From Bacillus sp. Marseille-Q3570 (GTDB lineage Bacteria; Bacillota; Bacilli; Bacillales; Fictibacillaceae), in contig NZ_CAMGYZ010000004.1 in the NCBI RefSeq assembly GCF_946151055.1, forward strand, positions 365,196 through 429,195: a DNA stretch of 64,000 nt, given 5' to 3'. Made by a program: the position numbers and the translations under genes. The stretch's first letter is position 1, and the number at the start of each line of letters is the position of its first letter. The notes below the pieces were generated by a model. That model was not told the origin of the DNA. It did not search any database and worked only from the letters and a program-made list of their open reading frames with translations. Positions 49,140-59,712 of this stretch are shown here, one piece after another.

Positions 49140-49195
49140 TTATCCACAGTGGATAAATTCAAACAGAATTATTGTGTTTTTTTGAATTATCCACA
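49140..49195. promoter_or_regulatory. DnaA boxes upstream of mnmE
   Basis: Two perfect TTATCCACA boxes (49140-49148, 49187-49195) and one inverted single-mismatch box (49148-49156) are present. The first two boxes make a palindrome, TTTATCCAC-A-GTGGATAAA. They lie about 3 kb from oriC and may add to DnaA control. Confidence 0.75.
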
Positions 49196-49251
49196 ACTAA
49201 CTAGTTTAGTTCTTTCTCAGACAAGAATCAATCTTTATATTTGGCTCTTAT

Positions 49252-49440
49252 CTAAAAGATGGTTGTTTTTGAGTCATTCTTAAAAATTCACCCTGTGTAA
49301 GTTGATTGAAGAACAAGGTGCGAGACTCCTCGAAATGAACATCGCATTTTCTTTGTGCGATGTAACGCTGCCGAAGCTTTCCTTGTCCTGCGGGATTCAG
49401 CAATAACTTTCAACAGCAACAAAGTTTGCGAAAACAGCCT
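49252..49440. repeat. Dispersed repeat family D, copy 1
   Basis: It begins CTAAAAGATGGTTG, has GTAAGTTGATTGAAGAACAA and GGTGCGAGACTCCT, and ends CAGCAACAAAGTTTGCG, AAAACAGCC. The copy at 59403-59659 shares both ends and the middle. No frame or transposase is visible. The spacer from mnmE to jag (about 580 bases) otherwise contains only DnaA boxes and the jag terminator. Confidence 0.75.
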
Positions 49441-49520
49441 TATCTTTTGAAGGATGAATCTGCAAAACACAAAAACCTTCCTCTGATTACCATAACGAAT
49501 GTACTTTGGTAAAAATAAAA

Positions 49521-49556
49521 AAGTGCCCGGTCTCTTTTGAGAGAAACTGGGCACTT
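49521..49556 (-). terminator. Terminator after jag
   Basis: A long stem (AAGTGCCC / GGGCACTT continued by TTTCTCT / AGAGA) is followed on the minus strand by TTTTTATTTTT. It ends the rnpA-yidD-spoIIIJ-jag unit. Confidence 0.88.
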
Positions 49557-49577
49557 CATAAAACTAAAGCCACTCTG

Positions 49578-50198
49578 TTATTCGTTTGTCGGACTGATGA
49601 TAACCCTTCGATGCGGTTCGCTGCCTTCCGAAGAAGTCTGTACTTTGTTGTTTGACTTCAATGTCATATGGATGACTTTCCGTTCCATGGAAGGCATCGG
49701 TTCAAGGGATACCTTTTTATTGATTTTTAGCGCTTTTGAAGCTAAACGATGAGCAAGTTTTTCGAGAGTTTCTTTCCTTCTCTCCCTGTAGTTCTCCGCA
49801 TCTAAGATAATACGTTTGAATTCATCTGAAGATTTATTTGCCACCAAGTTGGTGAGATATTGCAACGCATTCAAAGTCTGACCGCGCTTTCCAATCAGAA
49901 TCGCGATCTTCTCACTTTCCATTTCGAGGATCGTACCATCTTCATCTTCTTTTACCGTGACAGTAACTTCAACACCCATTTTAGAAGCTACCTTCTTCAG
50001 GAATTGAATGGCATCTTCCATTGGATCAGCCTTGACTGTCACTTTTACTGTTGCCGGTTTAGAACCTAACCCAAGAAACCCTTTCTTGGATTCTTCGATG
50101 ATTTCAATTTCCACTTTATCTTTAGATGTCTGTAGTTGAGCTAATGCCTCTTCTACTGCTTCTTCTACTGACTTGCTCGTAATCGTCATTTGCTTCAC
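49578..50198 (-). CDS. jag: RNA-binding protein Jag / KhpB
   Basis: KhpB is an RNA-binding protein with an N-terminal Jag domain (about 1-50, [12 protein letters not shown] and [12 protein letters not shown]), a KH domain (about 75-145, [18 protein letters not shown]) and a C-terminal R3H domain ([27 protein letters not shown]). It is 206 residues long. The GTG at 50198 overlaps the spoIIIJ stop codon by four bases (GTGA); an ATG three codons later is an alternative. It works next to spoIIIJ in most Firmicutes. Confidence 0.95.
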   Translation of the reverse strand: MKQMTITSKSVEEAVEEALAQLQTSKDKVEIEIIEESKKGFLGLGSKPATVKVTVKADPMEDAIQFLKKVASKMGVEVTVTVKEDEDGTILEMESEKIAILIGKRGQTLNALQYLTNLVANKSSDEFKRIILDAENYRERRKETLEKLAHRLASKALKINKKVSLEPMPSMERKVIHMTLKSNNKVQTSSEGSEPHRRVIISPTNE

Positions 50199-50971
50199 TT
50201 TTTCGCGCCCCCCGTAGCATTACTTTCCTTATTTTTCATTGGAAGTGTAATAAAATAGGTTTGTGCAATCATGAATATGTTACCGACTACCCAATATAGG
50301 GAAAGTGCAGCTGGAAATGTAATCGCAAATACGACGATCATGATCGGCATGATGTACAGAAGCATTTTCATCTGCGGGTTCGCTTCCATGCTGTCCGTTC
50401 CACCCATCATGATCCGTTGCTGTAAGTATGTTGTTAACCCTGCAATCAACGGTAACAAATAGATTGGATCAGGATTTCCAAGGTCGAACCAAAGGAAATT
50501 ATGATTAGCAATCTCTTCTGTCCGCATGATTGCATGATAAAAGCCTAATAAGATCGGCATTTGTATAATCAACGGCATACAGCCAGCCAATGGATTGACA
50601 CCATGTTTTTGGAACAGCTGCATCGTTTCTTGTTGTAACTTCTGTTGAGTCTTCTGGTCCTTAGAGCTGTATTTTTCTCGCAATGCTTTGATCTCAGGTT
50701 GGATCCTTTGCATTGAAATCGAGCTTTTTGTCTGTTTGATCATCAATGGTAAAAGTACTGTACGAATCAAAATGGTGACAATAACAATCCCAAGTCCATA
50801 ATTACCATTGAAAAACTCAGAAACCTCCGTGATCAACCATGATAAAGGATAAACGAAATATTTATCCCAAAAACTATCACTTTCGCTCGTTATAGGTTGA
50901 TCAAGGGAACAACCTGCTAGGAATATTACCATCAAAACGGCTGGAATTAATAAGCCTATTCTCTTTCTCAC
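50195..50971 (-). CDS. spoIIIJ: Membrane protein insertase SpoIIIJ (YidC1)
   Basis: This YidC/Oxa1-family insertase places membrane proteins, and in B. subtilis this paralogue is needed for sigma-G activity in spores. The 258-residue lipoprotein precursor has a lipobox LAGC with C21, then five membrane segments (about 60-82, 130-150, 172-190, 205-225, 228-245) with the conserved positively charged [20 protein letters not shown]. It starts at a GTG preceded by AAGGAGG. Confidence 0.96.
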   Translation of the reverse strand: MRKRIGLLIPAVLMVIFLAGCSLDQPITSESDSFWDKYFVYPLSWLITEVSEFFNGNYGLGIVIVTILIRTVLLPLMIKQTKSSISMQRIQPEIKALREKYSSKDQKTQQKLQQETMQLFQKHGVNPLAGCMPLIIQMPILLGFYHAIMRTEEIANHNFLWFDLGNPDPIYLLPLIAGLTTYLQQRIMMGGTDSMEANPQMKMLLYIMPIMIVVFAITFPAALSLYWVVGNIFMIAQTYFITLPMKNKESNATGGAKK

Positions 50972-51013
50972 TTGCTAAATCCTCCTTACAACGATACCTT
51001 TCTTCAAAAAAGG

Positions 51014-51247
51014 TTATCCCTGTTCCTTCTTTTCCTTTTCAGGTACAGGATCAAATCCTCCTGGATGGAACGGATGACATTTCAAAATCCGCTTCACGGC
51101 CAACCATCCCCCTACCAGTGCACCATGTTTTTGGACAGCTTCCAATCCGTATGATGAACAAGTCGGGTAGAATCGACATGAAGGCGGAGTAAATGGTGAA
51201 ATGCATTTCCGGTAAAATTGGATCAATGCGATCAATATATATTTCAT
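51014..51247 (-). CDS. yidD: Membrane protein insertion efficiency factor YidD
   Basis: The 77-residue protein has the YidD pattern [22 protein letters not shown], then [24 protein letters not shown]. It is a peripheral inner-membrane factor that assists YidC. It lies between rnpA (four bases away) and spoIIIJ. Confidence 0.96.
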   Translation of the reverse strand: MKYILIALIQFYRKCISPFTPPSCRFYPTCSSYGLEAVQKHGALVGGWLAVKRILKCHPFHPGGFDPVPEKEKKEQG

Positions 51248-51251
51248 ACCA

Positions 51252-51602
51252 TCATCCTCTAGGTCCCCTCATAAGTTTAGAACGTTTCATCACATGGATC
51301 AAACTGCTCTTAACCTCGTGAAAATCCATTGAGGAAGTAGGTTTTCTTGCAATAATCACATAATCATATGAGTCCTTGATATTCTCTTCCAATTCGTGAA
51401 ACGCTTCACGAATGAGACGTTTGATTCGATTTCGAGTGACAGCGTTTCCGATTTTTTTACTTACAGATAATCCTAATCGGAAATAGTCCTGATCAGGCTT
51501 TCTTAAGTAATATATCACAAACTGGCGATTAGCGAATGATTCCCCTTTACGGAATACCGCCTGAAACTCTTCATTTTTTTTGATCCGATATTTTTTCTTC
51601 AT
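51252..51602 (-). CDS. rnpA: Ribonuclease P protein component
   Basis: RnpA is the protein subunit that helps RNase P RNA mature tRNA 5' ends. The 116-residue protein begins [20 protein letters not shown] and has the signature [22 protein letters not shown] (about residues 52-73). It is downstream of rpmH, but repeats and the rpmH terminator occupy 290 bases between them. Confidence 0.97.
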   Translation of the reverse strand: MKKKYRIKKNEEFQAVFRKGESFANRQFVIYYLRKPDQDYFRLGLSVSKKIGNAVTRNRIKRLIREAFHELEENIKDSYDYVIIARKPTSSMDFHEVKSSLIHVMKRSKLMRGPRG

Positions 51603-51635
51603 CCGGATTCACTCCGACACTACTTCTTCATTTTT

Positions 51636-51727
51636 AAAGATAACTTGGCAAAGTTAAGCCATTGGCTTAGGCTGTGCCATTAGTTGCACTTATACTGAAG
51701 AAAGTATTTTGTACTTTCTTAAAGTGG
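51636..51727 (+). repeat. Dispersed repeat family A, copy 3 (full length)
   Basis: It has AAAGATAACTTGGCAAAGTT, GGCTGTGCCATTAGTTGCAC, TTATACTGAAG and the right-hand hairpin AAGAAAGTA-TTTTG-TACTTTCTT. It lies between rnpA and rpmH. Confidence 0.88.
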
Positions 51728-51830
51728 AATAAAAGGCTCTGTTATTCTTCATTGTCGATATTTGTTGAAATTCACTCCCTTTCCTCGGGCGATCCGTAGG
51801 AGTGTTGCGAATTTCGTTTTCTAAACAACA
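51727..51830. repeat. Dispersed repeat family C, copy 2
   Basis: It starts AAAAGGCTCTGTTATTC and continues with GTTGAAATTCACTCC and GGGCGATCC. It resembles 52202-52312 and 41550-41650. It directly adjoins repeat family A copy 3. Confidence 0.55.
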
Positions 51831-51875
51831 TAAAAAAACGAACAAAGCCAAATAATAAATCCATGTGAAAAAAGA

Positions 51876-51893
51876 CCACTGTTTATTCAGTGG
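51876..51893 (-). terminator. Terminator of rpmH
   Basis: A 6-bp stem CCACTG / CAGTGG with a 6-nt loop is followed on the minus strand by TCTTTTTTC. It directly follows the rpmH stop codon. Confidence 0.85.
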
Positions 51894-51894
51894 C

Positions 51895-52029
51895 CTACGC
51901 TGATAATACTTTTCTTCCTTTTTGACGACGACGAGCTAGAACTTTACGTCCATTTTTCGTGCTCATGCGCGCACGGAATCCGTGTACTTTCTTACGCTTA
52001 CGATTATTTGGTTGAAATGTAGGTTTCAT
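51895..52029 (-). CDS. rpmH: Ribosomal protein bL34
   Basis: A 44-residue, strongly basic protein begins [19 protein letters not shown] and ends [14 protein letters not shown], the standard bL34. GAGGTGTAATAA precedes the ATG. It marks the leftward side of oriC and has a consensus promoter upstream. Confidence 0.98.
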   Translation of the reverse strand: MKPTFQPNNRKRKKVHGFRARMSTKNGRKVLARRRQKGRKVLSA

Positions 52030-52077
52030 TTATTACACCTCCTCGAGGATTTCAAGTACATTTAGACAGTCCTAGTA

Positions 52078-52106
52078 ATTATAAGAACATCTCATCTTTC
52101 TGTCAA
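52078..52106 (-). promoter_or_regulatory. rpmH promoter (consensus sigma-A)
   Basis: On the minus strand TTGACA (52101-52106) and TATAAT (52078-52083) are separated by 17 bases, a perfect consensus. It points away from dnaA. Confidence 0.92.
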
Positions 52107-52201
52107 GTTCATGAACAATCTTTCTATTATTATGAAAATTAAATATCTCTTGGCTCCAGTCTTGATATTAAGATTTTCTTCCTCTTCTTTTTTCTACAAT
52201 T

Positions 52202-52312
52202 TAGGCTCTGACAGTTTTAGTGTTGATTTTTGAGAAATTCACTCCATCTTCGCAGACATTTCTGTTAGAATGTCCCGAATTTTGTTGTCCACGGGCGATC
52301 CACAAAAAAAAA
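52202..52312. repeat. Dispersed repeat family C, copy 3
   Basis: It starts TAGGCTCTGACAGTTTTAG, then has GTTGATTTTTGAGAAATTCA and GGGCGATCC near its end. It lies inside the rpmH-dnaA spacer, left of the DnaA boxes. Confidence 0.55.
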
Positions 52313-52376
52313 GTTCATACAAGAGAACTTCTCGTCTACCGACATTTTCCTCATAAAAATCACTTTGGAAAACATT

Positions 52377-52638
52377 GTGGATAATTTTTCGACACATTTT
52401 TCACTATCCACATCCATTATCGACAAATTACACACAAAATCTAGTGCTGTGGACAACTATATTCCACAAGGTGTTGTAATTGTGGATAACCACAAAAAAC
52501 TCATTGCAACAACTGAATCCTTTTGATATGATTATTGTGTTTTAACTCGTTCAAAACTTCCTCGAATAATCAGTTTATCCACACGCTGTGGATAAAAATG
52601 TGGACATTCATACACCCTTGTGTATAAGCTTGTCCACA
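52377..52638. other. oriC, left part: DnaA boxes upstream of dnaA
   Basis: Perfect or near-perfect DnaA boxes (TTATCCACA, either strand) occur at 52377, 52405 (one mismatch), 52448 (one mismatch), 52481, 52575, 52587 and 52630 (one mismatch), plus a partial box near 52599. They sit in AT-rich sequence directly before dnaA, as in the incA/incB part of the Bacillus origin, and probably also mediate dnaA autorepression. The whole rpmH-dnaA spacer is about 750 bases and holds no other gene. Confidence 0.92.
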
Positions 52639-52785
52639 AATTTGTGTATATAGAATATATCCCCTGTTTCTACTATATTAAATGTTATTCACATTTGCTG
52701 TGAACGGACTCGACACAATGAGGTGCCTTTTCAAGGTCTATCTCTTCATTTGATACTTAAAATTTCGACAAAAAGGAGGGTTAGG

Positions 52786-54141
52786 ATGGAAAATATCACA
52801 GATTTATGGAACAAAGCGCTTTCCGAAATTGAAACGAAGCTGAGTAAACCTAGTTTCGAAACATGGCTGAAATCGACGACAGCCCATTCCTTACAGGATG
52901 ATACGCTTATCATAACCGCACCGAATGAATTCGCCCGTGATTGGCTAGAATCCAGATATTCAAATTTGATTTCCGAAACCTTAGATACAATCACTGGGAC
53001 AAAGCTCGCAGTGAAATTCATCATTCCTCAGAACCAGACACAAGAAGAGCTTGATCTTGACCAGGCTGCGAAAAAGAAAGCGAAAGTTGAAGTAGAAGCC
53101 TCCGATGAGAATTTAACGCAAAGCATGTTGAATCCAAAGTATACGTTCGATACGTTTGTCATCGGTTCTGGAAACCGGTTTGCCCATGCTGCATCACTTG
53201 CTGTCGCGGAAGCTCCAGCAAAAGCATATAATCCCTTATTCATCTATGGGGGGGTTGGACTTGGTAAAACCCACTTGATGCATGCAATCGGGCATTATGT
53301 GATCGATCACAAACCAAGTGCAAAAGTGGTCTACCTTTCTTCTGAAAAGTTTACGAATGAATTCATCAACTCTATCCGTGACAATAAAACCGTCGATTTT
53401 CGTAACAAGTTCCGGAATGTTGACGTTTTATTAATTGATGATATTCAATTCTTGGCTGGAAAAGAACAGACTCAGGAAGAATTTTTCCATACATTCAACG
53501 CTTTGCATGAAGAGAGCAAACAAATTGTCATCTCAAGTGATCGACCACCTAAGGAGATCCCTACACTTGAAGATCGGCTGCGTTCACGTTTTGAATGGGG
53601 TTTGATCACAGACATCACGCCGCCTGATTTAGAAACACGTATTGCCATCCTTCGTAAAAAAGCCAAAGCTGAAGGTCTTGATATCCCGAACGAAGTGATG
53701 CTTTATATTGCAAATCAGATCGATACCAACATTCGTGAACTTGAAGGTGCTCTGATCCGTGTGGTCGCGTATTCATCTCTCATCAACCAGGATATGAATG
53801 CAGATCTTGCCGCAGAAGCATTGAAAGATATCATTCCGTCGTCAAAACCGCGTACATTGACGATACATGATATTCAAGAAATGGTCGGAGAACAATTCAA
53901 TGTCCGTTTAGAAGACTTTAAAGCGAAGAAACGAACGAAATCCGTTGCGTTCCCTCGACAAATTGCGATGTATCTCTCAAGAGAAATGACGGATTTTTCT
54001 TTACCGAAAATTGGAGAGGAATTTGGTGGACGTGACCATACGACAGTGATTCATGCCCATGAGAAAATCTCTAAATTATTAGCAACCGATCAGCAACTTC
54101 AGAACAAAATCAAAGAAATTCGAGACTTATTGAAAAACTAG
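52786..54141 (+). CDS. dnaA: Chromosomal replication initiator DnaA
   Basis: DnaA binds DnaA boxes and melts the origin. The 451-residue protein has domain I ([16 protein letters not shown]...), a linker, the AAA+ domain with Walker [14 protein letters not shown], Walker [12 protein letters not shown] and the C-terminal DNA-binding domain with [14 protein letters not shown]. The ATG at 52786 is preceded by AAAGGAGGG; the frame extends 21 codons upstream without a ribosome site. It is flanked by DnaA boxes on both sides. Confidence 0.99.
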   Translation: MENITDLWNKALSEIETKLSKPSFETWLKSTTAHSLQDDTLIITAPNEFARDWLESRYSNLISETLDTITGTKLAVKFIIPQNQTQEELDLDQAAKKKAKVEVEASDENLTQSMLNPKYTFDTFVIGSGNRFAHAASLAVAEAPAKAYNPLFIYGGVGLGKTHLMHAIGHYVIDHKPSAKVVYLSSEKFTNEFINSIRDNKTVDFRNKFRNVDVLLIDDIQFLAGKEQTQEEFFHTFNALHEESKQIVISSDRPPKEIPTLEDRLRSRFEWGLITDITPPDLETRIAILRKKAKAEGLDIPNEVMLYIANQIDTNIRELEGALIRVVAYSSLINQDMNADLAAEALKDIIPSSKPRTLTIHDIQEMVGEQFNVRLEDFKAKKRTKSVAFPRQIAMYLSREMTDFSLPKIGEEFGGRDHTTVIHAHEKISKLLATDQQLQNKIKEIRDLLKN

Positions 54142-54195
54142 CAGCTGTGAATGAATGTGCATAACTAGAATCCTTAACGTGTTTTTATCAACACT

Positions 54196-54312
54196 CTATC
54201 CACATGTGGACAACCTTTGCGAAAACGACATCATTCGACTTATCCACAAACTCACAACGCCTACTATTATTACTGCTATTTTTTTATTTATTATTAAAGA
54301 ATAATATGTCCC
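54196..54312. other. oriC, right part: DnaA boxes, DnaA-trios and AT-rich unwinding region
   Basis: DnaA boxes occur at 54196 (one mismatch), 54205 (inverted, one mismatch) and 54240 (perfect TTATCCACA). A GC-rich gap of about 13 bases follows, then triplets TAC TAT TAT TAC TGC TAT (54262-54279), resembling the DnaA-trio element, and then an AT-only tract to about 54310. This order matches the basal unwinding system of B. subtilis between dnaA and dnaN, so initial melting is expected here. Confidence 0.9.
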
Positions 54313-54435
54313 GGATTTTAATAGATTCTAAATTAATTTGCGCGTAACAATATTTGCAGAATAGGATATGAAACTTTTCAGCAAGTAACGAGGAAATGCT
54401 GAGGAACGTTTAGGAACCAAGTAAAGGTGAACTTA

Positions 54436-54478
54436 AGCAACAAACGCCAATGACATGGCTTTGCTTAGTTTTCTTTAT
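54436..54478 (-). repeat. Dispersed repeat family A, copy 4 (partial)
   Basis: On the minus strand it reads AAAGAAAACTAAGCAAAGCC, then diverges. Only the left end of the family is kept. It lies right before the dnaN ribosome site. Confidence 0.6.
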
Positions 54479-54503
54479 CAGGAACTGAGGAGGAAATGAA
54501 TTC

Positions 54504-55646
54504 ATGAAATTCGTAATGAACCGAGATCAGCTTGTCGATAGTGTGCAAGATGTGATGAAAGCTGTTTCTACTCGTACAACGATTCCCATTCTGACTGGGA
54601 TTAAAATTGAAGCCCATGAAGATGGAGTGACGCTGACAGGTAGTGACTCTGATATCTCGATTGAACGTTTCATACCTGCAGAAGAAGATGGTTATGAACA
54701 TGTGGAAGTTGAGAAGCCCGGGAGTATTGTCTTACAAGCACGCTTTTTCTCAGAAATCGTAAAAAAATTACCAGATTCAAAGATTGAACTTGAGGTGTCT
54801 GAACGCTTTGCAACCAGGATCCGGTCAGGTTCTTCTGAATTCAATCTGAATGGATTGGATCCACAGGAATATCCGAGATTACCTGAAGTACAGGAAAATA
54901 ATAAATTCAGCGTACAAGCGGACCTGCTGAAAACATTGATCCGCCAAACCGTGTTTGCAGTGTCCACCTCAGAAACACGCCCGATATTGACAGGTGTAAA
55001 CTGGCATATCGAAAACGGTGAATTGAACTGTGTTGCAACAGATAGTCATCGGCTGGCTTCTAGAGTCGCAACTGTAGAAGCCACTTCAGAGGAGTTAGAG
55101 TTTTCAAATGTCGTCATTCCTGGAAAGAGTTTGACGGAGTTATCCAAAATTCTTGATGATTCAAGTGAATTGATTGATATCGTCCTTACAGAAAGCCAAG
55201 TTTTATTTAAAGCGAAGAACATTTTATTCTTCTCAAGATTGTTAGATGGAAATTACCCGGATACATCAAAACTGATTCCAAATGAAAGTAAAACGGAAAT
55301 GGTGATTTCATCGAAAGAATTTTTACAAGCGATTGATCGTGCTTCCTTACTTGCAAAAGAGGGAAGAAACAACGTTGTCAAGCTTTCGACGTTAGACGAC
55401 GGCGAGGTTGAAATTTCCTCAAACTCTCCTGAAATCGGAAGAGTATTCGAACATGTGTCAACAGAATCCTTCGAAGGAGATGAATTGAAAATCTCCTTTA
55501 GTGCAAAATATATGATGGATGCCTTGAAAGCAATGGATTGTTCTGAAGTGCAAATCCAGTTTACAGGAGCAATGAGACCTTTCGTACTTACACCTCTCGA
55601 GGAGAAAACAATCAAGCAACTGATTTTACCTGTACGAACCTATTGA
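54504..55646 (+). CDS. dnaN: DNA polymerase III beta subunit (sliding clamp)
   Basis: DnaN forms the ring that holds the replicative polymerase on DNA. The 380-residue protein shows the three repeated clamp domains (MKFVMNRDQLVDSVQDVMKAV ... IPILTGIKIE; TRPILTGVNW; ISSKEFLQAIDRAS) and ends LTPLEEKTIKQLILPVRTY. AGGAGGAAAT precedes the ATG. It follows dnaA after the right part of oriC. Confidence 0.99.
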   Translation: MKFVMNRDQLVDSVQDVMKAVSTRTTIPILTGIKIEAHEDGVTLTGSDSDISIERFIPAEEDGYEHVEVEKPGSIVLQARFFSEIVKKLPDSKIELEVSERFATRIRSGSSEFNLNGLDPQEYPRLPEVQENNKFSVQADLLKTLIRQTVFAVSTSETRPILTGVNWHIENGELNCVATDSHRLASRVATVEATSEELEFSNVVIPGKSLTELSKILDDSSELIDIVLTESQVLFKAKNILFFSRLLDGNYPDTSKLIPNESKTEMVISSKEFLQAIDRASLLAKEGRNNVVKLSTLDDGEVEISSNSPEIGRVFEHVSTESFEGDELKISFSAKYMMDALKAMDCSEVQIQFTGAMRPFVLTPLEEKTIKQLILPVRTY

Positions 55647-55774
55647 TAGATGAAGAAAAACTGACTTTAAGTGGTTAACGCAGCAAGTAGATTGAAGAGC
55701 TACTAGTGACAATGATAAGTGTCCTAGTAGCTTTTCTTGCACATGATAGAAGGACAGGATCGGAGGCGGATGAG

Positions 55775-55984
55775 ATGGAAATCAAAATCAATACGGAATT
55801 CATTACCCTTGGCCAATTGTTGAAGCAAGCGGATGTGATTCAATCTGGCGGCATGGTAAAATGGTATTTGGCAGAACATGACGTATTTGTAAACGATGAA
55901 CCTGAACAGCGCAGAGGACGGAAACTGTATGAAGGGGACACCGTTACAATACCGGATACTGGAACATTTGTCGTAACACGTTGA
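55775..55984 (+). CDS. yaaA: S4-domain protein YaaA (RlbA)
   Basis: This 69-residue S4-like RNA-binding protein has been linked to 50S ribosome assembly in B. subtilis. It begins [21 protein letters not shown] and contains the S4 core [19 protein letters not shown]. The ATG at 55775 follows GGAGG by seven bases. The reading frame extends 23 codons upstream (55706) without a ribosome site. It lies between dnaN and recF, as in other Bacillaceae, and overlaps the possible upstream recF start. Confidence 0.95.
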   Translation: MEIKINTEFITLGQLLKQADVIQSGGMVKWYLAEHDVFVNDEPEQRRGRKLYEGDTVTIPDTGTFVVTR

Positions 55985-55998
55985 ATGGGGGTTTCCCT

Positions 55999-57120
55999 TT
56001 GCATTTAAAAGAGCTGCAGCTGAAAAATTATCGGAACTATGAAAGTGAAGAAGTCAGCTTTCAAGATAATGTGAACGTCTTTATTGGCGAAAATGCCCAG
56101 GGTAAGACGAATATTATGGAAGCGATCTATGTTTTGGGATTCGCGAAATCCCATAGGACACCTAGAGATAAAGAATTGATACGCTGGGACTGTGAATATG
56201 GTAAAATAGAAGGTAGGGTCCAAAAAAGGAACGGTCCATTATCTTTACAGATTGTCATAAGTCAAAAAGGTAAAAAAGCGAAATATAACCATATCGAGCA
56301 ACGGAGACTGACGGACTATATCGGCGCATTGAACATCGTCATGTTTGCACCTGAGGATTTAAACTTGGTAAAAGGGAGCCCTCAGGTGCGACGTCGTTTT
56401 ATTGATATGGAAATCGGCCAGATCAGTCCAGTCTATCTGCATCATTTAAGTCAATATCAGAAGATTCTCCAACAAAGGAATCATCTATTGCGTGATTTAG
56501 CCCGACGCCGAAAAAACGAACAGGAAGTGATGCTTGATATTTTGACAGAGCAACTTGTCGGACATGCTGCGAAAATCGTTTCCAAGCGCTATGAATTTCT
56601 GGAAATGCTGCAAGAATGGGCGTCACCGATCCATTCAGGGATCACTAAAGGTAATGAATCACTTAAAATAGAATACAAATCCTCGGTACAGGTATCAGAA
56701 TCGACGGATATGACGAAAATGATAGAAGAGTATAATCAGAAATTCACTAAAATAAAAGAGAAAGAGATTGATCGTGGTACGACGATGGCAGGTCCTCATC
56801 GTGATGATCTCCTGCTGTATGTGAATGGGAAGGATGTCCAGACATATGGTTCCCAGGGTCAGCAGCGAACAACAGCTCTCTCTTTGAAACTAGCTGAAAT
56901 AGAACTGATCAAATCTGAAGTTGGTGAATACCCACTTTTGTTATTGGATGATGTATTATCAGAACTTGATGCCAGTCGGCAATCCCATTTATTGAACACG
57001 ATTCAAGGAAAAGTACAAACATTCGTCACGACTACAAGCGTGGAGGGAATTGAACACGAAACACTGAATGATGCAAGTCTTTTCAATGTTGAACATGGGA
57101 CAGCGACGTTAATAAAGTGA
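55999..57120 (+). CDS. recF: DNA replication and repair protein RecF
   Basis: RecF loads RecA at gaps. The 373-residue SMC-like ATPase has the Walker [18 protein letters not shown] (about residues 30-46), the [10 protein letters not shown] motif and the signature/Walker [24 protein letters not shown] and [12 protein letters not shown] prefer the TTG at 55999 ([15 protein letters not shown]), preceded by GGGGG, to the TTG at 55981 that overlaps yaaA. Confidence 0.96.
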   Translation: MHLKELQLKNYRNYESEEVSFQDNVNVFIGENAQGKTNIMEAIYVLGFAKSHRTPRDKELIRWDCEYGKIEGRVQKRNGPLSLQIVISQKGKKAKYNHIEQRRLTDYIGALNIVMFAPEDLNLVKGSPQVRRRFIDMEIGQISPVYLHHLSQYQKILQQRNHLLRDLARRRKNEQEVMLDILTEQLVGHAAKIVSKRYEFLEMLQEWASPIHSGITKGNESLKIEYKSSVQVSESTDMTKMIEEYNQKFTKIKEKEIDRGTTMAGPHRDDLLLYVNGKDVQTYGSQGQQRTTALSLKLAEIELIKSEVGEYPLLLLDDVLSELDASRQSHLLNTIQGKVQTFVTTTSVEGIEHETLNDASLFNVEHGTATLIK

Positions 57121-57131
57121 GGTGAGCAATC

Positions 57132-57398
57132 CTGTTTATACATCTGGGAGAAAATGTCGTCGTACAAGCCAGGGATGTTGTTGCAATTTTCGATTATGAG
57201 ATTGCGAAAGGATCAGAAGAAACGAAAGAATTTCTAGATCACCATAAAAGCGGTGATACGTTGGAAGTCATCAATCCTGAATTGATCAAATCCATTGTTT
57301 TAACGACTGAAGAAGTGTTCTTATCACCATTATCGTCTGTAACTCTGAAAAGAAGAGCAAGAATCAATAAGAACTTCGAAAAATTATTGAATGGTTAA
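57132..57398 (+). CDS. remB: Extracellular matrix regulatory protein RemB (YaaB)
   Basis: RemB is a small DNA-binding DUF370 protein that in B. subtilis helps activate matrix genes. The 88-residue product reads FIHLGENVVVQARDVVAIFDY, then SIVLTTEEVFLSPLSSVTLKRR, the known pattern. The frame is closed upstream by TGA at 57123-57125, so only CTG at 57132 can serve as a near-cognate start at the conserved N terminus; GAGGTGA lies six bases before it. It lies between recF and gyrB, the expected place. Confidence 0.9.
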   Translation: MFIHLGENVVVQARDVVAIFDYEIAKGSEETKEFLDHHKSGDTLEVINPELIKSIVLTTEEVFLSPLSSVTLKRRARINKNFEKLLNG

Positions 57399-57458
57399 AA
57401 ACCGGAGAACTCATATAGATTATTTTGTTTATGGATGTTCGAAAAAAGAAGCAGGTGA

Positions 57459-59387
<1,929 letters not shown>

Positions 59388-59402
59388 CCAGATGGCTGTT
59401 TT

Positions 59403-59659
59403 CTAAAAGATTGTTGCTGTTGGGTCATTTTGGTAATGAACCACCTTGTGCAAGTTGATTGGAGAGTAAGGTACGAGACTCCTGCGGGCTCACCGCACGC
59501 CCTGCGGAAAGCGAGCACCTGAAGTGGAAATCAACGACTTTTAAAGAAAACTTGGCGAGGCCAAGCCTTTTGTAGTTCGAGCCTTAGTTGCCCTTATACT
59601 AAAGAAAGTATTTTATACTTTCTTTAAGTGCAAGTGCAACAAAGTGGGCGAAAACAACC
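59403..59659. repeat. Dispersed repeat family D, copy 2, interrupted by family A
   Basis: It has CTAAAAGATTGTTG, CAAGTTGATTGGAGAGTAAG, CGAGACTCCTGCGGG and ends CAACAAAGTGGGCG, AAAACAACC, as in copy 1 (49252-49440). A complete family A element (59540-59635) lies between its middle and its right end, with no equivalent in copy 1. This fills the 325-base gyrB-gyrA spacer. Confidence 0.8.
59540..59635 (+). repeat. Dispersed repeat family A, copy 5 (full length, nested)
   Basis: It reads TAAAGAAAACTTGGCGAGGC, CAAGCC, GAGCCTTAGTTGCCCTTATA, then the hairpin AAGAAAGTATTTTATACTTT with CTT, and ends near GTGCAAG. It lies within the family D copy. Confidence 0.88.
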
Positions 59660-59712
59660 AAACAGAAAAATAACCCTAGCTAGAAATGAAGTGAAATTGG
59701 AGGTAATCGGGA

